The notes under the pieces: generated by a model
What the model was told of the DNA's origin: nothing
The model's input: only the letters and a program-made list of their open reading frames with translations
Databases searched by the model: none
Made by a program: the position numbers and the translations under genes
DNA from: Aldehydirespirator sp965220345
GTDB lineage: Bacteria > Actinomycetota > Acidimicrobiia > Acidimicrobiales > Aldehydirespiratoraceae
DNA length: 64,000 nt
Assembly: GCA_965220345.1 (NCBI GenBank)
Contig: OZ244822.1
Span: forward strand, 62,001-126,000
Reading direction: 5' to 3'
Shown: piece by piece, positions 44,742 to 54,522 of the stretch
How positions within the stretch are numbered: the stretch's first letter is position 1
Layout: each line of letters begins with the position of its first letter

Positions 44742-47700
44742 ATGTCATCGCTCAAAGATTGGGATGGCCCAAGTGGTGAACTCGGCCACTACATCGCTGA
44801 AGAGTCGAAGCGCACTCTTGATGCTTATCGCGCTCAACCGGGTCTTGTGCGCGAGCATGCCAACCTTGAGCAGGACACTGCTGGTGGCGGCTACCAGCAC
44901 CGCCAGCTTTTCGAGTTAGTTCAGAACAGCGCTGACGCGCTCTCGCCTGCTATCAACACCGACACCAAAATTCCCAGTTCGGAATCTGCGAAGGCTGGAC
45001 GGATTGAGATCTGGCTAACCGACGACTTCCTCTACTGCGCCGACGTAGGAACCCCGATCGACAAGGATGGCGTGCAGGCGCTCATGTTCTCGCACATGTC
45101 ACCCAAGCGCGACACCAGCCAGATCGGCACCTTCGGTGTCGGGTTCAAATCATTACTCGAAGTCAGCGATGCGCCAGAGTTCCTGAGCCGTTCAGGCTCG
45201 TTTCGCTTCGACAGGAACTGGGCCCGTGAGCAGATTGAGCCAGTCGTGCCAGGCGAAAAGTCATATCCAGTGCTGCGTGTAGCCGATCCCGTTGACCCTG
45301 TGGAGTTCCTTGACGACACTATTGGAAAGGAGTTGAGCCAATGGGCATCCAACATCGTGAGGCTCCCACTCAAGCCAGGCGCATATGAAGACTTGCACAA
45401 GCAAATGCACGACTTCCCCGCCGAATTTTTACTGTTCGTGAAGCATGTCGGCAGCCTCAAACTCACAGACGGCTCACGAGTGCTTGACCGAACCCTGAGA
45501 TTGTCGGAGGAAGACGATGTCTGGAGCCTGAGCGACAACGATGACCGAAGCGATTGGAAGGTCTTCAAGCGCCACGTTCGTCTGTCGCCTGAGGCCGCCG
45601 CAGACCGTCTACGAGACGTAACGCAAGACAAAGTGCCTATCTGGTGGGCTGCACCGCTAGATCGGCTTGATCAGCCGGGCACATTCTGGACCTACTTCCC
45701 AACCGAAACACAAAGCCTTGTGGCCGGGATCTTGAACGCGCCATGGAAAACCAACGTAGACCGCCAAAATCTTCTCACCGGCCCGTATAACGACGAACTG
45801 ATTCAAGCAGCAGCCAAGTTGATTGCGAAAGCTCTGCCTAAGCTGGCAACGTCGGCTGATCCTGCACGACACCTTGATGCACTACCTCGCCGCCGCGAGG
45901 CGGGCGATGCTCATCACGCTGAGTTACTTCGAACGCGCCTGTTCGATGTGATTCAAGGACGCAAGATCCTCCCCGATCAGGACGGAAAACTTAGGCGAAC
46001 CGATGCGATCCGCTACGCACCCGACCTGAGCAGCCCTAGTTCGGCGACAGAAGCTCGCGATCTGTGGGCATCCCACGAGAAAAGGCCAGCCGATTGGCTC
46101 CACCACTCAACATTTAGCCGCAACCGAATGGCGAAAGTCAACGCGATCTTTGATGTCAATCCCAATGGATGGCAGAAAGGAGCGCCAAGAGCATCCATCA
46201 ACGAATGGCTGGAGGCTCTGGTTGCGGAATCCCCCACTCAGGATCCAGTGCAATCATCCAAAGCAGCCCTCTCGGTTGCGTCTGTACTAGACACATCGCA
46301 CCTAAAACCCGAGACCTTTGGCCGCATTGTGCTGACAGCTGGCGGAACTTGGGCCTATCCCGATCCTGAGAGCCTCTTTTTACCTTACGAATCTCCGGCA
46401 GTTGCCAGCACCATCGACCCCAACGACTGCGTGCATCTATCACTAGTTAATGACCTTGAAACGCTTGCTGCTCTTGAGAAACTTGGACTTCGACAACAAA
46501 CAGCCAAGAGCGGATTCAAAGCTATCGCCAAGCGCTTACTGCAAGCTGGCGATGCACTCGTAGATGGTGAGGAATGGCGCAAATTCTGGGTATCGCTTCG
46601 TTCTCTCGGCACAGATGCCGCCCTAGTCACAATACGTGAACTCACAAAGTCCCAGCGCAATAAGATCCAGTTCCTTACTAGTTCAGGAACTTGGGCAGCA
46701 ATGCACTCTGTTCTGCTGCCGGGTGAGATCGTTTCCAGCGACGGCAGTCGTGACAATGCAGTGACCGTTGATATGGCGTTCCACGAACCCGATGTCGCAC
46801 TGCTCGAAAGTCTTGGAGTCGTGGCGGAACCCAAGAACGGGTATGACCCATCGGAGGAACCGTCATACTCTCTTTATCAGGACAAATGCGAACAGTTCTA
46901 CCGCCAAAGTGGTCTACCTCAGCAGCCTCAATGGGGTTACCTGAGCTTCATATCAAGCCATGGACTTGGTCCGCTCAACGTGATCACTGCTCTAACCGAG
47001 GAAGCTCGAGCCCGCTACACCTATGCCCTACTGTCTCATGATGACTGCTACAAGCCGCTGACGATGTGGCACACCGGCACCAACCGAGAGTCGTATCCCA
47101 AGCAGCACTTCGAGTCCCTAGCGATTCACATGATTCGCGAGCACGGACGGATCAAGACGACTGACGGGATTGTGCCATTTGCCGACGCGTTGGGTGATAA
47201 CCCTGCAAACACCGATGCCCTGCTTTGCCTATTGCGTCTCCCGAAAGCCGATCGCATCAAGGAAGCCTTTGATCTTGCTGATCCTGTGCCAGAGTTCTTC
47301 GGAATTCATGAACCGCTTCCATTGATTGACGTTTGGCCCGGCTTGCAGGACTACCTGCACAGCGACATTGCGTCCGTCCAGTTTGTCCGCTGTGAGCGCA
47401 TCAGTGTGGGGTACGAGGATCGAACGTGCCTCCTTCACGATGGTGAGGTTTACCTTGCGTCAGAATCCAACGCAGACGCAGACGCGTTCAGCGAACTACA
47501 GCATGTGCTCAGAGCACTCGATCGCCGTCTGAGCGATAGCGACATCAACGACATCGTCAGCGGAACCACGCCTGCTGAGGTTGAAGAGCGTCGCGCGGCC
47601 GTACGACAACAAGCCACCGATGCAGGTCGACTCCTTGCTGCTGTTGATGCCAGCAGCCTGCGCGATGGTCTTCCGTCGTCTCTGCTGAACGCGCTTGAGC

Positions 47701-49211
47701 GCGACGGCCAGTACCGCCTGACCGAGACCGAGATTGCCGAAGCTGCTATCGCCACATACCACACTGATGCCCTCAGACAATTCCGTAATGCGCTCACGAA
47801 ACTAAAGCCTCCCGCCAAGTGGGCCGGATCGGCGCGTGCCGTTGAATTCGTGAGGTCTCTCGGATTCTCGGAGGACTGGGCGGGTGAGCGTAGCGAAAAG
47901 CGGTCACCATTCGAGATAGTCGACGGCCCGTGGGAACTACCCAAACTGCACGACTACCAGCGCACGGTTGTGAGCAACGTTCAGCGACTGCTAAGAGCTG
48001 AGAACGCACAGCAAGACGGCAGGCGAGGGCTAATCAGCATGCCCACGGGATCGGGCAAGACTCGTGTGGCAGTGCAAGCCATAGTCGAAGCCATCCGTGA
48101 CGGCAGTCTTGATGGCGGTGTGCTGTGGATTGCGGATCGTGACGAACTATGCGAGCAGGCAGTAGAAGCATGGCGTCAAGTGTGGGCCAGCATCGGCAGC
48201 CGCGCCACGCAACTCCGCATCTCTCGCATGTGGCGCGGTCAGCCTCAGCCTCTACCAGTGCATGAGTTGCATGTGGTAGTGGCAACTCTCCAAACAGCCC
48301 ATCGCAAGCTCTCTGCGCCGGGTTACGACTTCCTGAAGGATTTCCGGCTTGTAGTATTCGACGAAGCTCACCGGTCGATTGCTACCTCCTCAACCCAAGT
48401 GTTCAGCGAACTCGGATTGACCTTCCGCACAAGCAGTGACGAGCCGTTCCTGCTGGGGCTGACAGCCACCCCCTACCGTGGCCGTGACGAAGCCGAGACG
48501 AAACGTCTAGTCAATCGCTATGGCGGAAACCGACTCGACACTGGAGCGTTCGCTAGCGACGACCCGCAGGAAGTCATTAAGGAACTGCAACACACCAGAG
48601 TGCTTGCACGCGCCGACCACCAACAAATCGACGGCGCAACTATCGCACTAACCGAAGACGAAATCAGCCAGATGCAAAAATTCACTTCTGGAGAGTCAGC
48701 ACCCGATACAGCGCTAAGCAGTCCTTGGCTTCCGCAAAGTGCTGAGAACCGAATAGCTGGTGATGCCGAGCGCACTAGACGCATCATTGACGCATTCGGC
48801 ACCTACATCAAGCCGGGCTGGCCCGTGCTCATATTCGCTACATCGGTTGAACACGCCCAGACTGTCTCGGCGCTGCTGAATCGTAGAGGTATCACAGCTC
48901 GGGCGGTGAGCGGCGAGACCGACCACATGACAAGGCATCGAGTAGTTGAACAGTTCCGCTCCGACAAGATTCAGGCACTCGTGAACTACGCCGTGTTTCG
49001 CGAAGGTTTTGACGCTCCGAGGACTCGAGCCATCATTGTGGCCCGCCCGGTCTACAGCCCGAACCTCTACTTTCAGATGATCGGCCGGGGTCTGCGCGGC
49101 ACGCTCAACGGCGGAAACAAGCGCTGCCTAATTCTCAACGTTGCTGACAACATCGAAAACTTCGGACGAAACCTCGCGTTTTCCGACCTGGACTGGCTCT
49201 GGTCTATCTGA
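44742..49211 (+). CDS. Sacsin-type HATPase fused to SF2 helicase; putative defence protein
   Basis: 1489 residues. The N-terminal ~250 residues form a GHKL/HATPase fold of the sacsin type: QLFELVQNSADAL (E59, N62, D65), DVGTPIDKDG at 101-110 and IGTFGVGFKSLLEVSD (G2 box, 128-143). A long middle part (~250-1050) has no motif I recognise. The C-terminal helicase has MPTGSGKT (~1100), FDEAHRS (~1206), LTATPYRG (~1239) and QMIGRGLRG (~1445). HATPase-helicase fusions occur in defence islands but I cannot match this one to a named system. It is divergent from the type III R-M operon, with which it may share function or only location. Confidence 0.8.
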   Translation: MSSLKDWDGPSGELGHYIAEESKRTLDAYRAQPGLVREHANLEQDTAGGGYQHRQLFELVQNSADALSPAINTDTKIPSSESAKAGRIEIWLTDDFLYCADVGTPIDKDGVQALMFSHMSPKRDTSQIGTFGVGFKSLLEVSDAPEFLSRSGSFRFDRNWAREQIEPVVPGEKSYPVLRVADPVDPVEFLDDTIGKELSQWASNIVRLPLKPGAYEDLHKQMHDFPAEFLLFVKHVGSLKLTDGSRVLDRTLRLSEEDDVWSLSDNDDRSDWKVFKRHVRLSPEAAADRLRDVTQDKVPIWWAAPLDRLDQPGTFWTYFPTETQSLVAGILNAPWKTNVDRQNLLTGPYNDELIQAAAKLIAKALPKLATSADPARHLDALPRRREAGDAHHAELLRTRLFDVIQGRKILPDQDGKLRRTDAIRYAPDLSSPSSATEARDLWASHEKRPADWLHHSTFSRNRMAKVNAIFDVNPNGWQKGAPRASINEWLEALVAESPTQDPVQSSKAALSVASVLDTSHLKPETFGRIVLTAGGTWAYPDPESLFLPYESPAVASTIDPNDCVHLSLVNDLETLAALEKLGLRQQTAKSGFKAIAKRLLQAGDALVDGEEWRKFWVSLRSLGTDAALVTIRELTKSQRNKIQFLTSSGTWAAMHSVLLPGEIVSSDGSRDNAVTVDMAFHEPDVALLESLGVVAEPKNGYDPSEEPSYSLYQDKCEQFYRQSGLPQQPQWGYLSFISSHGLGPLNVITALTEEARARYTYALLSHDDCYKPLTMWHTGTNRESYPKQHFESLAIHMIREHGRIKTTDGIVPFADALGDNPANTDALLCLLRLPKADRIKEAFDLADPVPEFFGIHEPLPLIDVWPGLQDYLHSDIASVQFVRCERISVGYEDRTCLLHDGEVYLASESNADADAFSELQHVLRALDRRLSDSDINDIVSGTTPAEVEERRAAVRQQATDAGRLLAAVDASSLRDGLPSSLLNALERDGQYRLTETEIAEAAIATYHTDALRQFRNALTKLKPPAKWAGSARAVEFVRSLGFSEDWAGERSEKRSPFEIVDGPWELPKLHDYQRTVVSNVQRLLRAENAQQDGRRGLISMPTGSGKTRVAVQAIVEAIRDGSLDGGVLWIADRDELCEQAVEAWRQVWASIGSRATQLRISRMWRGQPQPLPVHELHVVVATLQTAHRKLSAPGYDFLKDFRLVVFDEAHRSIATSSTQVFSELGLTFRTSSDEPFLLGLTATPYRGRDEAETKRLVNRYGGNRLDTGAFASDDPQEVIKELQHTRVLARADHQQIDGATIALTEDEISQMQKFTSGESAPDTALSSPWLPQSAENRIAGDAERTRRIIDAFGTYIKPGWPVLIFATSVEHAQTVSALLNRRGITARAVSGETDHMTRHRVVEQFRSDKIQALVNYAVFREGFDAPRTRAIIVARPVYSPNLYFQMIGRGLRGTLNGGNKRCLILNVADNIENFGRNLAFSDLDWLWSI

Positions 49212-49251
49212 GGCTGGTGCCCAGTAGTCGGGCGGAGTAGCGGAATAGCTG

Positions 49252-50040
49252 TCAGGGGCCTAGCAGCGCTGCGGGGATCACGGCGATGCCGTCGCGGCGG
49301 CGGTAAGCCTGCGGCCCGGTCGTGATGATGACTGCGTCAGCTAGTTCGTCGCCGATCTCACGTTGCAGCCAATGCAGATGACGCACATCATGATCGGAGA
49401 CCGAACCCGACAGTTTGACTTCAGCAGCCACAACGCGACCGTCTCGGGCGGTGATAATGAAATCAATCTCGCGCTCACCGCCACGTTTGCGTAAATGATG
49501 CAGCGATGCTCCCGATGCTTGTGCATAAACCCTTAGGTTGAGCGCCACCAACGACTCAAACAGGCCACCGAGCAAAGTACGGGCTCGCGCAGTGAGATGG
49601 CCAGGGCTTTCACCGCGCAACAGTGCCGGGGTAGTCATTCCGATCAGCGCAGCAGCGAGAGCGGGATCAGCTAGATGGTGCTTAGGAGCACTGGTCAACT
49701 TAGCCAGCGGATTGTTCGTCGGCTGCCAGCCTGGTAACGGCTCCAGAATGTGCAAACGCTCCAACGTGTCTATATATGGCGCAGTGGCAGAACGGCTCGG
49801 CTTGTCGCCATGCCCGCCAGTGGCAGCATCACGAATGCTCTCATATGAGGCTGTAGTGGCCGTGGCAGTCGCATATGCAGTAAGCCATCGCCGCAGTGCG
49901 CTTGGGTTGCGCAGGCTGTGGCCAGCATCAGCGAAGTCGCGATCGATGATCCGGTCGATGTAACCGTGCAGCGCTTCCGAACGCGTGAAATCAGAAAGTC
50001 CTCTTAGACCAGGCAGCCCGCTAGCGTTGGTAGAAAAGCA
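49252..50040 (-). pseudogene. 5'-truncated AAA/DUF4143 ATPase remnant
   Basis: The frame ending at 49252 is readable upstream to a stop at 50041-50043 without any ATG, GTG or TTG before 49764. The translation matches only the C-terminal ~260 residues of AAA_14/DUF4143 ATPases: ASGLPGLRGLSDFTRSEA, YIDRIIDRDFADAG, YATATATTASYESIRDAA, YIDTLERLHILE, and the PD-(D/E)xK-like REIDFIITARDGRVVAAEVK. The N-terminal Walker A/B domain (~150 residues) is missing, so the gene is a remnant. Its broken end abuts the vapC remnant, suggesting one deletion event joined them. Confidence 0.75.
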
Positions 50041-50136
50041 TTACCCAAAGCTACCTGAACTGCACTTACCATACAATTAGTCGGCCTTGTAGCATACAAA
50101 TTGTCTGCATATAACCAATTCATCTGTCCTTCGATG

Positions 50137-50178
50137 CTATTTCATCACTGCGCTAGTGTCAACGAAGACGTGTCTCAC
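50137..50178 (-). pseudogene. vapC remnant (first 13 codons of a PIN toxin)
   Basis: GTG 50178 overlaps the stop of the RHH antitoxin gene (GTGA). It reads MRHVFVDTSAVMK and then TAG at 50139-50137. VFVDTSA is the N-terminal catalytic motif of VapC PIN domains, with the first metal-binding Asp. No continuation is found in any frame, so the toxin has been lost. Confidence 0.65.
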
Positions 50179-50456
50179 CTGCTATCAGTTCTGATCCGCC
50201 TTCTACGATCCAGTTCCTCGCTGAAGGCCTGCAAGACCATCTCACGTTTACGGCGAGCGGTGTCACTCGGCTCAGTTCCAGTGCCAAGCATCCCGATCAG
50301 AGGCGCAATATCGCCACCATCGTTACTGGAGGCAGCATCATCGGCGCGGATTAGCTCACGTATATAGGCCGAGACACTCAAACCCAGCTCGGCGGCCCTG
50401 CGTTTGGCTGTCGACCGCAGAACGGGATCAAGCAACACGCTGGTCGGTTTGTTCAT
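50175..50456 (-). CDS. Ribbon-helix-helix antitoxin, VapB-like
   Basis: 93 residues. The N-terminus TSVLLDPVLRSTAKRRAAEL followed by GLSVSAYIRELIRADD is a ribbon-helix-helix DNA-binding domain. A toxin-binding C-terminal part follows (GTEPSDTARRKREM, then LQAFSEELDRRRR). VapB antitoxins of this type repress their own operon and block a PIN toxin. Here the downstream vapC is reduced to 13 codons, so this is an orphan that might still regulate or neutralise related toxins. Start ATG 50456. Confidence 0.72.
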   Translation of the reverse strand: MNKPTSVLLDPVLRSTAKRRAAELGLSVSAYIRELIRADDAASSNDGGDIAPLIGMLGTGTEPSDTARRKREMVLQAFSEELDRRRRIRTDSR

Positions 50457-50771
50457 GCTTTCACACTAATGAGGATGCACAACGTGCGCAATGCAATATG
50501 CGTAAAACTGCCCACGCACTACACAGCCGTCGTCGCCTAAGACGAAATGGGCTGCCTTGCCGCAGAAGATTCAAATATTCTTTTCATAATTCTAGATTCA
50601 TTTCATGTTCATGACACTCGCAGGGCTGCACAATTTGTCGGTGATACTTGCGGATTGTGCAAAGAGGTGCTTTGTGTTCGTTTGGGGGTCAACGAAAAAG
50701 CGTCAACCTTGCCCCTCGGTTGGGATCACTTGGTTAGGATCACTGGCCTGCGAAACAGTGAGGAGGCCGTC
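50457..50771. other. Intergenic region without a recognised gene
   Basis: 315 bases between the orphan antitoxin and the enoyl-CoA hydratase start. An AT-rich tract at about 50568-50608 may hold promoter elements. In-frame codons continue upstream of the hydratase but resemble no family. No RNA gene or repeat was seen. Confidence 0.5.
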
Positions 50772-51548
50772 GTGGCTGAGTTTGTTCGAGTTGAGACCGG
50801 TAGCGGAATCGCCACCATCCGCATTGATCGACCCAAGATGAACGCCATCAACTCGCAGATGCTTGACGAACTAACCGAAGCAGCCCATGAAGTCGCAGCC
50901 GACAACAACGTGCGAGCGGTGGTGGTGTGGGGAGGGCCCAATATCTTCGCAGCGGGAGCTGACATCACCGGCTTCACTGGCGGCACCCGTGAAGATGCCG
51001 CTCGCCAATGCGCTAAGTTCAACGAAGCTTTTCTTGCGGTAGAGAACATGCCTCAGATCACAGTTTCAGCAGTGAACGGATACGCCCTTGGTGGCGGCAT
51101 GGAACTAGCTATGGCCACCGACTTTCGTGTGGCCGCCGATGATGCGGTGTTCGGTCAACCCGAAATCCTTTTGGGGATCATCCCTGGCGGTGGTGGCACG
51201 CAGCGCCTGCCTCGACTCGTTGGTGTCACCAAAGCCAAAGAAATCATCTACACCGGTCGCCAAATCCATCCCGCTGAAGCTTTAACTCTTGGGCTGGTGT
51301 CAGCGGTGCATCCTGCTGCCGAAACCTACGACGCGGCTATTGAGATGGCTGCCGGTTACGCAGCCGGGCCAGCAGCATTGCGAATGGCTAAGAAGGCAAT
51401 CATGGATGGTCTAGCACTGCCGCTAGCCGATGCTGTGAGCTGTGAGATTGAGCAATTCGCCGAGTGCTTCACCACCGACGACGCTCGCATTGGTGTGGCT
51501 AGCTTTCTTGAGAAAGGCCCGGGCAAAGCCACCTTCACCGGTCGCTAA
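50772..51548 (+). CDS. Enoyl-CoA hydratase
   Basis: 258 residues from GTG 50772, fixed by a perfect AGGAGG at 50761-50766 five bases upstream; a longer frame to 50547 is rejected. Crotonase motifs: IFAAGADITGFTGG for the first oxyanion loop and catalytic region, and FGQPEILLGIIPGGGGTQRL for the second, with Glu in PEILLG. It hydrates trans-2-enoyl-CoA in fatty-acid or related breakdown. C-terminal FLEKGPGKATFTGR is typical of the family. It shares no operon with the leftward ABC genes. Confidence 0.9.
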   Translation: MAEFVRVETGSGIATIRIDRPKMNAINSQMLDELTEAAHEVAADNNVRAVVVWGGPNIFAAGADITGFTGGTREDAARQCAKFNEAFLAVENMPQITVSAVNGYALGGGMELAMATDFRVAADDAVFGQPEILLGIIPGGGGTQRLPRLVGVTKAKEIIYTGRQIHPAEALTLGLVSAVHPAAETYDAAIEMAAGYAAGPAALRMAKKAIMDGLALPLADAVSCEIEQFAECFTTDDARIGVASFLEKGPGKATFTGR

Positions 51549-51685
51549 GCCGCACCGACACCTAAGTGACAGCGCCGGTCAGCCCGACAGCGCCGGTCGG
51601 CACCGCCCATTCGACGGAACTTTCATCGGCTGTGCAGCTGAAAAAAGCTGGCAACCTCAAGAAGACGAGAAGGCTGCTCTGTTGT

Positions 51686-52483
51686 TCAGGCGACATCAAG
51701 GCGGTTGAGTCGCATTGCTGCCAGAGCCAGGCACGCGACTGACACTCCAGCAAGCACCAGCAACGATGTTCCGGGTGTGTAAGCATCGAATCCAGTGTCG
51801 AGTTCAGCGATGCGGTTGAGTAGCGACTTGATGTAGCCACGCAACGAGAGCCGCACTGCAAAATCGCCGAGTCCGACAGCCAAACCCTCCCATAAAAGCA
51901 CATAACCGAGCCCCCACATGATCGGTTTGCGCAAGAGCAGCCCCACAAGCACAAAAAGTGTTGTGTAAGCGAGGGTGCCGAGAGCCGCCGCAGCAAGCGT
52001 TCCAACCACCAGATCGGTAGCACCAGCTACACGGTCAGCAGCAAGCCAGCCTCCCAGCACTGTCGGGATTACTGTCAACGGCAACGCCGCGGTTGCAGCA
52101 GCGGCAGCCGCACCAACAGCAAGCGACGCACGGCTCATGGGTCTCAGCCATAAATACACCAAAGTGTTGTCTTCTCGAGCTTCACCAAGCACCGAACAAC
52201 CGAACACCAGCGAAACGACCGGCACCAAGACAACCAACCCAAAACCGTCAGCGAAAGTGACACCGTCTTTGAGTAGGTCGGTTGCCGACGGTGTTCTGCC
52301 ATCGGAGGTGGCTTCGACACCCACCAGCCAGCCAACCAGCACCATCAACACGCCCAGAGCCCCAAGCGCTAGCAGCTTGCCTGGGGTCACAACCTGGCGC
52401 ACCAGCGCCTGATAGGTCAAAACTGTGCCACGCCATGCGGGCACGCTGCGAGCAGTTGCAGGCGAGGATGAAGATCGAGGCAT
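51686..52483 (-). CDS. ABC-2 type permease, second pair
   Basis: 265 residues with six predicted helices, including GKLLALGALGVLMVLVGWLV, GFGLVVLVPVVSLVFGCSVL and SLLVLAGVSVACLALAAM. The pattern EAREDNTLVYLWLRPMSR after helix 2 is typical of ABC-2 exporters. It is the last gene of a four-gene run encoding two ATPase-permease pairs, starting three bases after its ATPase gene. The substrate is unknown. Confidence 0.8.
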   Translation of the reverse strand: MPRSSSSPATARSVPAWRGTVLTYQALVRQVVTPGKLLALGALGVLMVLVGWLVGVEATSDGRTPSATDLLKDGVTFADGFGLVVLVPVVSLVFGCSVLGEAREDNTLVYLWLRPMSRASLAVGAAAAAATAALPLTVIPTVLGGWLAADRVAGATDLVVGTLAAAALGTLAYTTLFVLVGLLLRKPIMWGLGYVLLWEGLAVGLGDFAVRLSLRGYIKSLLNRIAELDTGFDAYTPGTSLLVLAGVSVACLALAAMRLNRLDVA

Positions 52484-52486
52484 AGT

Positions 52487-53518
52487 TCAGCGCCTCTCCA
52501 CGAGATAGCGAAACACCGACTCAAGATCTTCATCCAGTGGAGCCACCCGAGTGAGATGAGCATCAAGTCGTTGTGTCAGCGGCGCAACTTCTCGTCCTAG
52601 GCGATCCACATCGCGTGTGTCAACCACAATCGCGTCGGAACTAACGCTGACACCCACCACAGTGCCGGATTCAACCAGAGCTGCTGCCACCTGGCGTGGC
52701 CGATCAACGCTGATGCGCACACGATGGGGACGGTCATCCATCATCTCGCGCAGTTCGTGATAGTCACCTGTGGCAACCAGACGACCTTGAGCGATCACCA
52801 GAATACGCGAGCCGAGCCTTGCTACTTCTTCAAGCACATGGCTTGACACCAGCACACAGCGACCCTCGTCGCCGAGCCGGTGAAAAAGATCAATCATGCG
52901 ACGGCGCTGCACAGGGTCAAGCCCGGTCAAAGGTTCATCAAGTATCAGCACTTCAGGATCATGCACTAGCGCAGCGGCGAGCTTGACCCGCTGTCGCATT
53001 CCTTTAGAGAAGCCCGACACTGGCCGTGAGTCGTCGGCATTCAGTTCTACGATTTGCAAGGCACGTCGCGCCGCGGTCTCGGGGTCTGGTACTGCCTGAG
53101 TCGCAGCGGCCAAAGCAACGAACTGCATAGCATCGAAGCGGTCGAAAAGGCCATCTTGTTGCGGTGCAAGCCCAATACGGCCACGCACTTGTTGATCTCG
53201 GCGAGGTTCAGCACCAAGCACCGTGACCTTGCCTTTATTTGGTGGAGTCAAACCGCACATGATCCGAAAGATCGTGGACTTGCCAGCGCCGTTGGGGCCA
53301 AGCAAAGCAGTCACACCTGCACTCACCGAGAACGACACGTCAGACACCGCCACCACATCACCGAAAGCTTTGGACACGTTGCTGACTGCGATCATGGCTG
53401 ACTCATCAAGCGGTAACGGTGGCTGCGAGCCGGGCTGTGGCTTGGGCATAGGGGGCGGAGGCACAGAAGCCTGAGACGCAGGAGATTGAGTACCGCTGGG
53501 GTTTGTTGAGGCGTTCAT
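52487..53518 (-). CDS. ABC-2 exporter ATPase, second pair
   Basis: About 343 residues from ATG 53518, which overlaps the upstream stop as ATGA; a longer in-frame start at 53605 lies in the neighbour. A Pro/Gln/Ser-rich N-terminal extension of ~40 residues precedes the ATPase. Walker A is GPNGAGKS, signature SGFSKGMRQRVKLAAAL, Walker B LILDEPLTGLDP, switch His VSSHVLEEV. The C-terminal ~90 residues resemble DrrA-type tails. It pairs with the permease at 51686. Confidence 0.85.
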   Translation of the reverse strand: MNASTNPSGTQSPASQASVPPPPMPKPQPGSQPPLPLDESAMIAVSNVSKAFGDVVAVSDVSFSVSAGVTALLGPNGAGKSTIFRIMCGLTPPNKGKVTVLGAEPRRDQQVRGRIGLAPQQDGLFDRFDAMQFVALAAATQAVPDPETAARRALQIVELNADDSRPVSGFSKGMRQRVKLAAALVHDPEVLILDEPLTGLDPVQRRRMIDLFHRLGDEGRCVLVSSHVLEEVARLGSRILVIAQGRLVATGDYHELREMMDDRPHRVRISVDRPRQVAAALVESGTVVGVSVSSDAIVVDTRDVDRLGREVAPLTQRLDAHLTRVAPLDEDLESVFRYLVERR

Positions 53519-54522
53519 CGGCTGAGCGCCAGTCGCCGGTAACGCCACCAGACGATCACGCCTCCTGCGGTCACCCAAGCAAGATTCGCGGCCACCACGA
53601 ACCACGTCGACAACTGCGAGCGCGTGTAGTTCGGATTGAAGTCGTCTAATCCTGGTAATGGGGGCTCAGCGGCATAGATCCGCTGGGTTAGTTCTTGAGA
53701 GATCCCACCGATGTCGAAGCCGTAGATTCGTGCATCTAGTTCCGCTACTTCCACCAGCACTGGGGCAAACCCACCAGTGCCCCACAGCAGCACTACCACA
53801 CCGATCGTGGCGAAAATCCTGCGATCTGTCAGGCTGGCTGCTGCCAAGCTCGCAGCAGTAAAAGCTGCTGAGATGGCCGCGCCCGCAGCGATGATGCGCA
53901 AAAAGATCTGCAGCCATTCGATCAATCCGTCGGGCCCGGAACCTTCGATGGTGTAAGCCAGCAGCAGAAATAGCACCGGGCCGATGGTTAGCACCACCAG
54001 CGTGAGCGAAACAGCTGTCGCTTTGGCGGTGAGGTAACTCCAGCGCTGCAAAGGCGACGACAAATACAGTTGAAGCATGCCGCTGCGTCGATCGGGCACG
54101 AGAATGTCGGGAACGACGATGGCGCAGTAGAACAGCAGCGCTGTGGTGATGAAACCGTAGTATTCGTGATAGTCGGGCAGTATCTCGTCTTCGATGACAT
54201 CAATGTCAAGCACCACTGCCAGACCCACAAAAACAATGCCAGGGATGAGCGCTATCACTACGGCGAGCCACGGGAATATCTTGTGTCTGGCGGGTCGGCC
54301 CAAGCCGAGCGTGTGCCTTACCGAGTAGATCACCACCGAGCGGATTGATCCTGCTAGACCGTGGCGCACACCGTCGTAATGTCGGTATCCCAGTTCCATG
54401 ATCTGGGCACCTTGAGCAGCTTGGGTGCCTTGGACGGCTTGGGCACCCTCACTCTCAACAGAGGTTGTGCTGGTGCCGTGTGCGTTGGCGCCGTGTGCGT
54501 TGCTGTCGCTTGCGCTACTCAT
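53515..54522 (-). CDS. ABC-2 type permease, first pair
   Basis: 335 residues. A cytoplasmic Ser/Ala/Gln-rich N-terminus of ~40 residues leads to helices near 80-105, 130-150, 180-205, 225-245, 255-275 and 308-330. RRSGMLQLYLSSPLQRWSYL marks the ABC-2 coupling region. It overlaps both neighbours by four bases (ATGA), so the four genes are translated from one message. The permeases of the two pairs differ in sequence and so may form separate exporters or a four-part complex. Confidence 0.8.
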   Translation of the reverse strand: MSSASDSNAHGANAHGTSTTSVESEGAQAVQGTQAAQGAQIMELGYRHYDGVRHGLAGSIRSVVIYSVRHTLGLGRPARHKIFPWLAVVIALIPGIVFVGLAVVLDIDVIEDEILPDYHEYYGFITTALLFYCAIVVPDILVPDRRSGMLQLYLSSPLQRWSYLTAKATAVSLTLVVLTIGPVLFLLLAYTIEGSGPDGLIEWLQIFLRIIAAGAAISAAFTAASLAAASLTDRRIFATIGVVVLLWGTGGFAPVLVEVAELDARIYGFDIGGISQELTQRIYAAEPPLPGLDDFNPNYTRSQLSTWFVVAANLAWVTAGGVIVWWRYRRLALSR

